Assembly: GCA_029907545.1 (NCBI GenBank)
Contig: JARYLR010000009.1
Coordinates: forward strand, 1 to 52,591
Source: Candidatus Bathyarchaeota archaeon
Lineage (GTDB): Archaea > Thermoproteota > Bathyarchaeia > Bathyarchaeales > Bathycorpusculaceae
Direction: 5' to 3'
Length of the DNA stretch: 52,591 nucleotides
A program made the translations under genes and the position numbers. Positions within the stretch are counted from its first letter, which is position 1, and each line of letters starts with the position of its first letter. Of this stretch, positions 51,525-52,591 are shown one piece after another. Under the pieces are notes generated by a model. The model saw only the letters and a program-made list of their open reading frames with translations. It was not told where the DNA came from and searched no databases.

Positions 51525-52591
51525 CTAATACTCTCCAGCACCAGGAGGCGCTCCTCCTGGCGGTGTTGGAGGCGTCTTCATTTTTCCAGCGGCTATGACA
51601 TCATCAATCTTAAGGATCATTGATGAAGCTTCGGTTGCGGATTTTATGACTTGTTTCTTGACGGCTAGTGGTTCGAAGACTCCGACTGTGCTCATGTCTT
51701 GGATTTTGCCGGAGTTGACCTCGATGCCTGTCCATGTTTCGCCTTTTTCGTGTCTAGCTCTTAGCTCTGACAGAACGTCGATTGGGTCTAGACCTGCATT
51801 TTCAGTTAATGTTATTGGGATTGCTTCAAGTGCATCGGCGAAGTTTTTGACGGCAAGCTGTTCTCTGCCTGGAAGGGTCCCAGCGTACTTTCTCAGGGTT
51901 CTTGAAATCTCGAGTTCTGGTGCTCCTCCGCCGGCTAGGACTTTTGGTTCTTCGATTATGTCTTTGACAACGCATAGGGCGTCGTGGATAGATCGTTCTG
52001 CCTCATCTACGATGCGTTCAGATCCGCCTCTTATGAGGATCGTTACTGCGCGTGGATGTTTGCAGTCTTCTATGAATGTCATTTTGTCGTCGCCGATTTT
52101 GCGTTCTTCAACCAAGCCCGCGTATCCCAAGTCCGCCGGGGTTAGGGCGTCGAGATTGGTGACAATTTTTGCGCCAGTTGCCCTCGCAAGTTTTTCCATG
52201 TCTGACTTTTTGATTCTTCGGACGGCAAGTATTCCGTTTCGCGCAAGGAAATGTTGCGCCATGTCGTCTATTCCCTTTTCACACAGAAGGACGTTTGCCT
52301 TAGTCTTCGCGATTTTGTCAACCATGTCCCGCAGTAATTCTTCTTCCTGCTTCAGAAAAGCTTCCATCTGCTCTGGGCTTTCGATGTTGATCTTGGCATC
52401 GAACTCGGTTTTTTCAATTTCCAAGGGGCAGTCTAGCAAGGCGATTTTAGCATTCTCCACGCGTTTAGGCATGCCGGAATGGGCAATTTCCTTGTCTAGA
52501 ACTATGCCCTGAATCAGTCTTGTGTCACGTATTGATTCGCCTGGCTTCTTTTCGACTTTGACGTCGTCTACGTCGGCCTTGTATTTGTTGC
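51525..52591 (-). CDS. Thermosome subunit, 5' end beyond the window
   Basis: The group II chaperonin that folds proteins in the cytoplasm. Seen in order are [28 protein letters not shown], the [17 protein letters not shown] segment, [10 protein letters not shown] and [10 protein letters not shown]-type ATPase residues, ending with a flexible [12 protein letters not shown] tail. About 355 of some 550 codons are in the window; the N-terminal ATP-binding part lies outside. It ends with TAG at 51525, followed in frame by rpoK. Confidence 0.95.
   Translation of the reverse strand, partial: NKYKADVDDVKVEKKPGESIRDTRLIQGIVLDKEIAHSGMPKRVENAKIALLDCPLEIEKTEFDAKINIESPEQMEAFLKQEEELLRDMVDKIAKTKANVLLCEKGIDDMAQHFLARNGILAVRRIKKSDMEKLARATGAKIVTNLDALTPADLGYAGLVEERKIGDDKMTFIEDCKHPRAVTILIRGGSERIVDEAERSIHDALCVVKDIIEEPKVLAGGGAPELEISRTLRKYAGTLPGREQLAVKNFADALEAIPITLTENAGLDPIDVLSELRARHEKGETWTGIEVNSGKIQDMSTVGVFEPLAVKKQVIKSATEASSMILKIDDVIAAGKMKTPPTPPGGAPPGAGEY

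Noticed and set aside
51525-51527. Amber codon read as pyrrolysine, giving a thermosome-RpoK fusion
   Set aside because: TAG ends many unrelated genes in this window, and no pyrrolysine genes are seen. The downstream conservation is explained by a separate rpoK gene, although its start remains a puzzle.
51595-52512. 305-codon plus-strand frame over the thermosome gene
   Set aside because: Ser-rich mirror of the chaperonin codons; no start signal or protein family.
1-52591. CRISPR array, prophage or insertion sequence
   Set aside because: No regularly spaced repeats, integrase, transposase or phage genes were seen on either strand.

Overview
The window is chromosomal DNA from an archaeon of the Thermoproteota (TACK) side. 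Support: ribosomal protein S26e, an initiator tRNA with archaeal features, a CDC48/VCP ATPase, a thermosome subunit, FEN-1, aEF1B, RNA polymerase subunit K, Trm5, TruD, Pth2, an archaeal-type S-adenosylmethionine synthetase and two ether-lipid enzymes. Many starts have TATA boxes about 25-30 bp upstream, and GTG and TTG starts are frequent. The mix of families (2TM-domain protein, DUF371, DUF1805 and DUF4438 proteins, small conserved hypotheticals) resembles Bathyarchaeia; that is an inference from memory of the families, not a database result.

Layout. 1-4.2 kb: a small unknown gene, a LigB/AmrB-type protein, a secreted subtilase and initiator tRNA-Met. 4.3-12.8 kb: mostly plus-strand genes: PAC2 proteasome-chaperone-like protein, a ribbon-helix-helix/V4R-like regulator, two related radical SAM enzymes around a frameshifted 2TM membrane gene, a CinA-type protein, a membrane-anchored transglutaminase-like protein and a GPN-loop GTPase. 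12.8-20.4 kb: mostly minus-strand genes: HTH regulators, small membrane and hypothetical genes with palindromic promoters, M29-type aminopeptidase, MFS transporter, S-adenosylmethionine synthetase facing an HTH-CBS regulator, and a frameshifted EamA transporter. 20.5-30.7 kb: B3/B4-domain protein, OMP decarboxylase, a 50-residue ribbon-helix-helix protein, acylphosphatase, RNA 3'-phosphate cyclase, an ABC-2 exporter, Trm5 and a winged-helix regulator ending in an EF-hand loop. 30.7-38.1 kb: split MetE pair, GlmS, Pcm, TrpB2-type synthase, FEN-1. 38.2-46.8 kb: an information-processing and lipid block (Zn ribbon, aEF1B, CDC48, geranylgeranyl reductase, Pth2, TruD, CDP-alcohol phosphatidyltransferase, PfkB kinase, S26e). 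46.8-52.6 kb: DUF4438, CBS/Zn-ribbon protein, dihydroorotase, Mut7-C RNase, a membrane protein, RpoK and a thermosome subunit cut by the window edge.

Most of this is housekeeping: protein folding and turnover (thermosome, CDC48, PAC2, Pcm, peptidases), translation and tRNA modification, methionine/S-adenosylmethionine metabolism, pyrimidine synthesis and membrane lipid synthesis. I see no CRISPR array, prophage, insertion sequence or toxin-antitoxin island. The most unusual points are an rpoK reading frame with no ATG/GTG/TTG start that follows the thermosome amber stop in the same frame; a nearly identical palindromic promoter motif before two small membrane-protein genes; an intracellular HTH regulator ending in a canonical calcium-type EF-hand loop; an HTH-CBS regulator divergent from S-adenosylmethionine synthetase; and two frameshifted genes.
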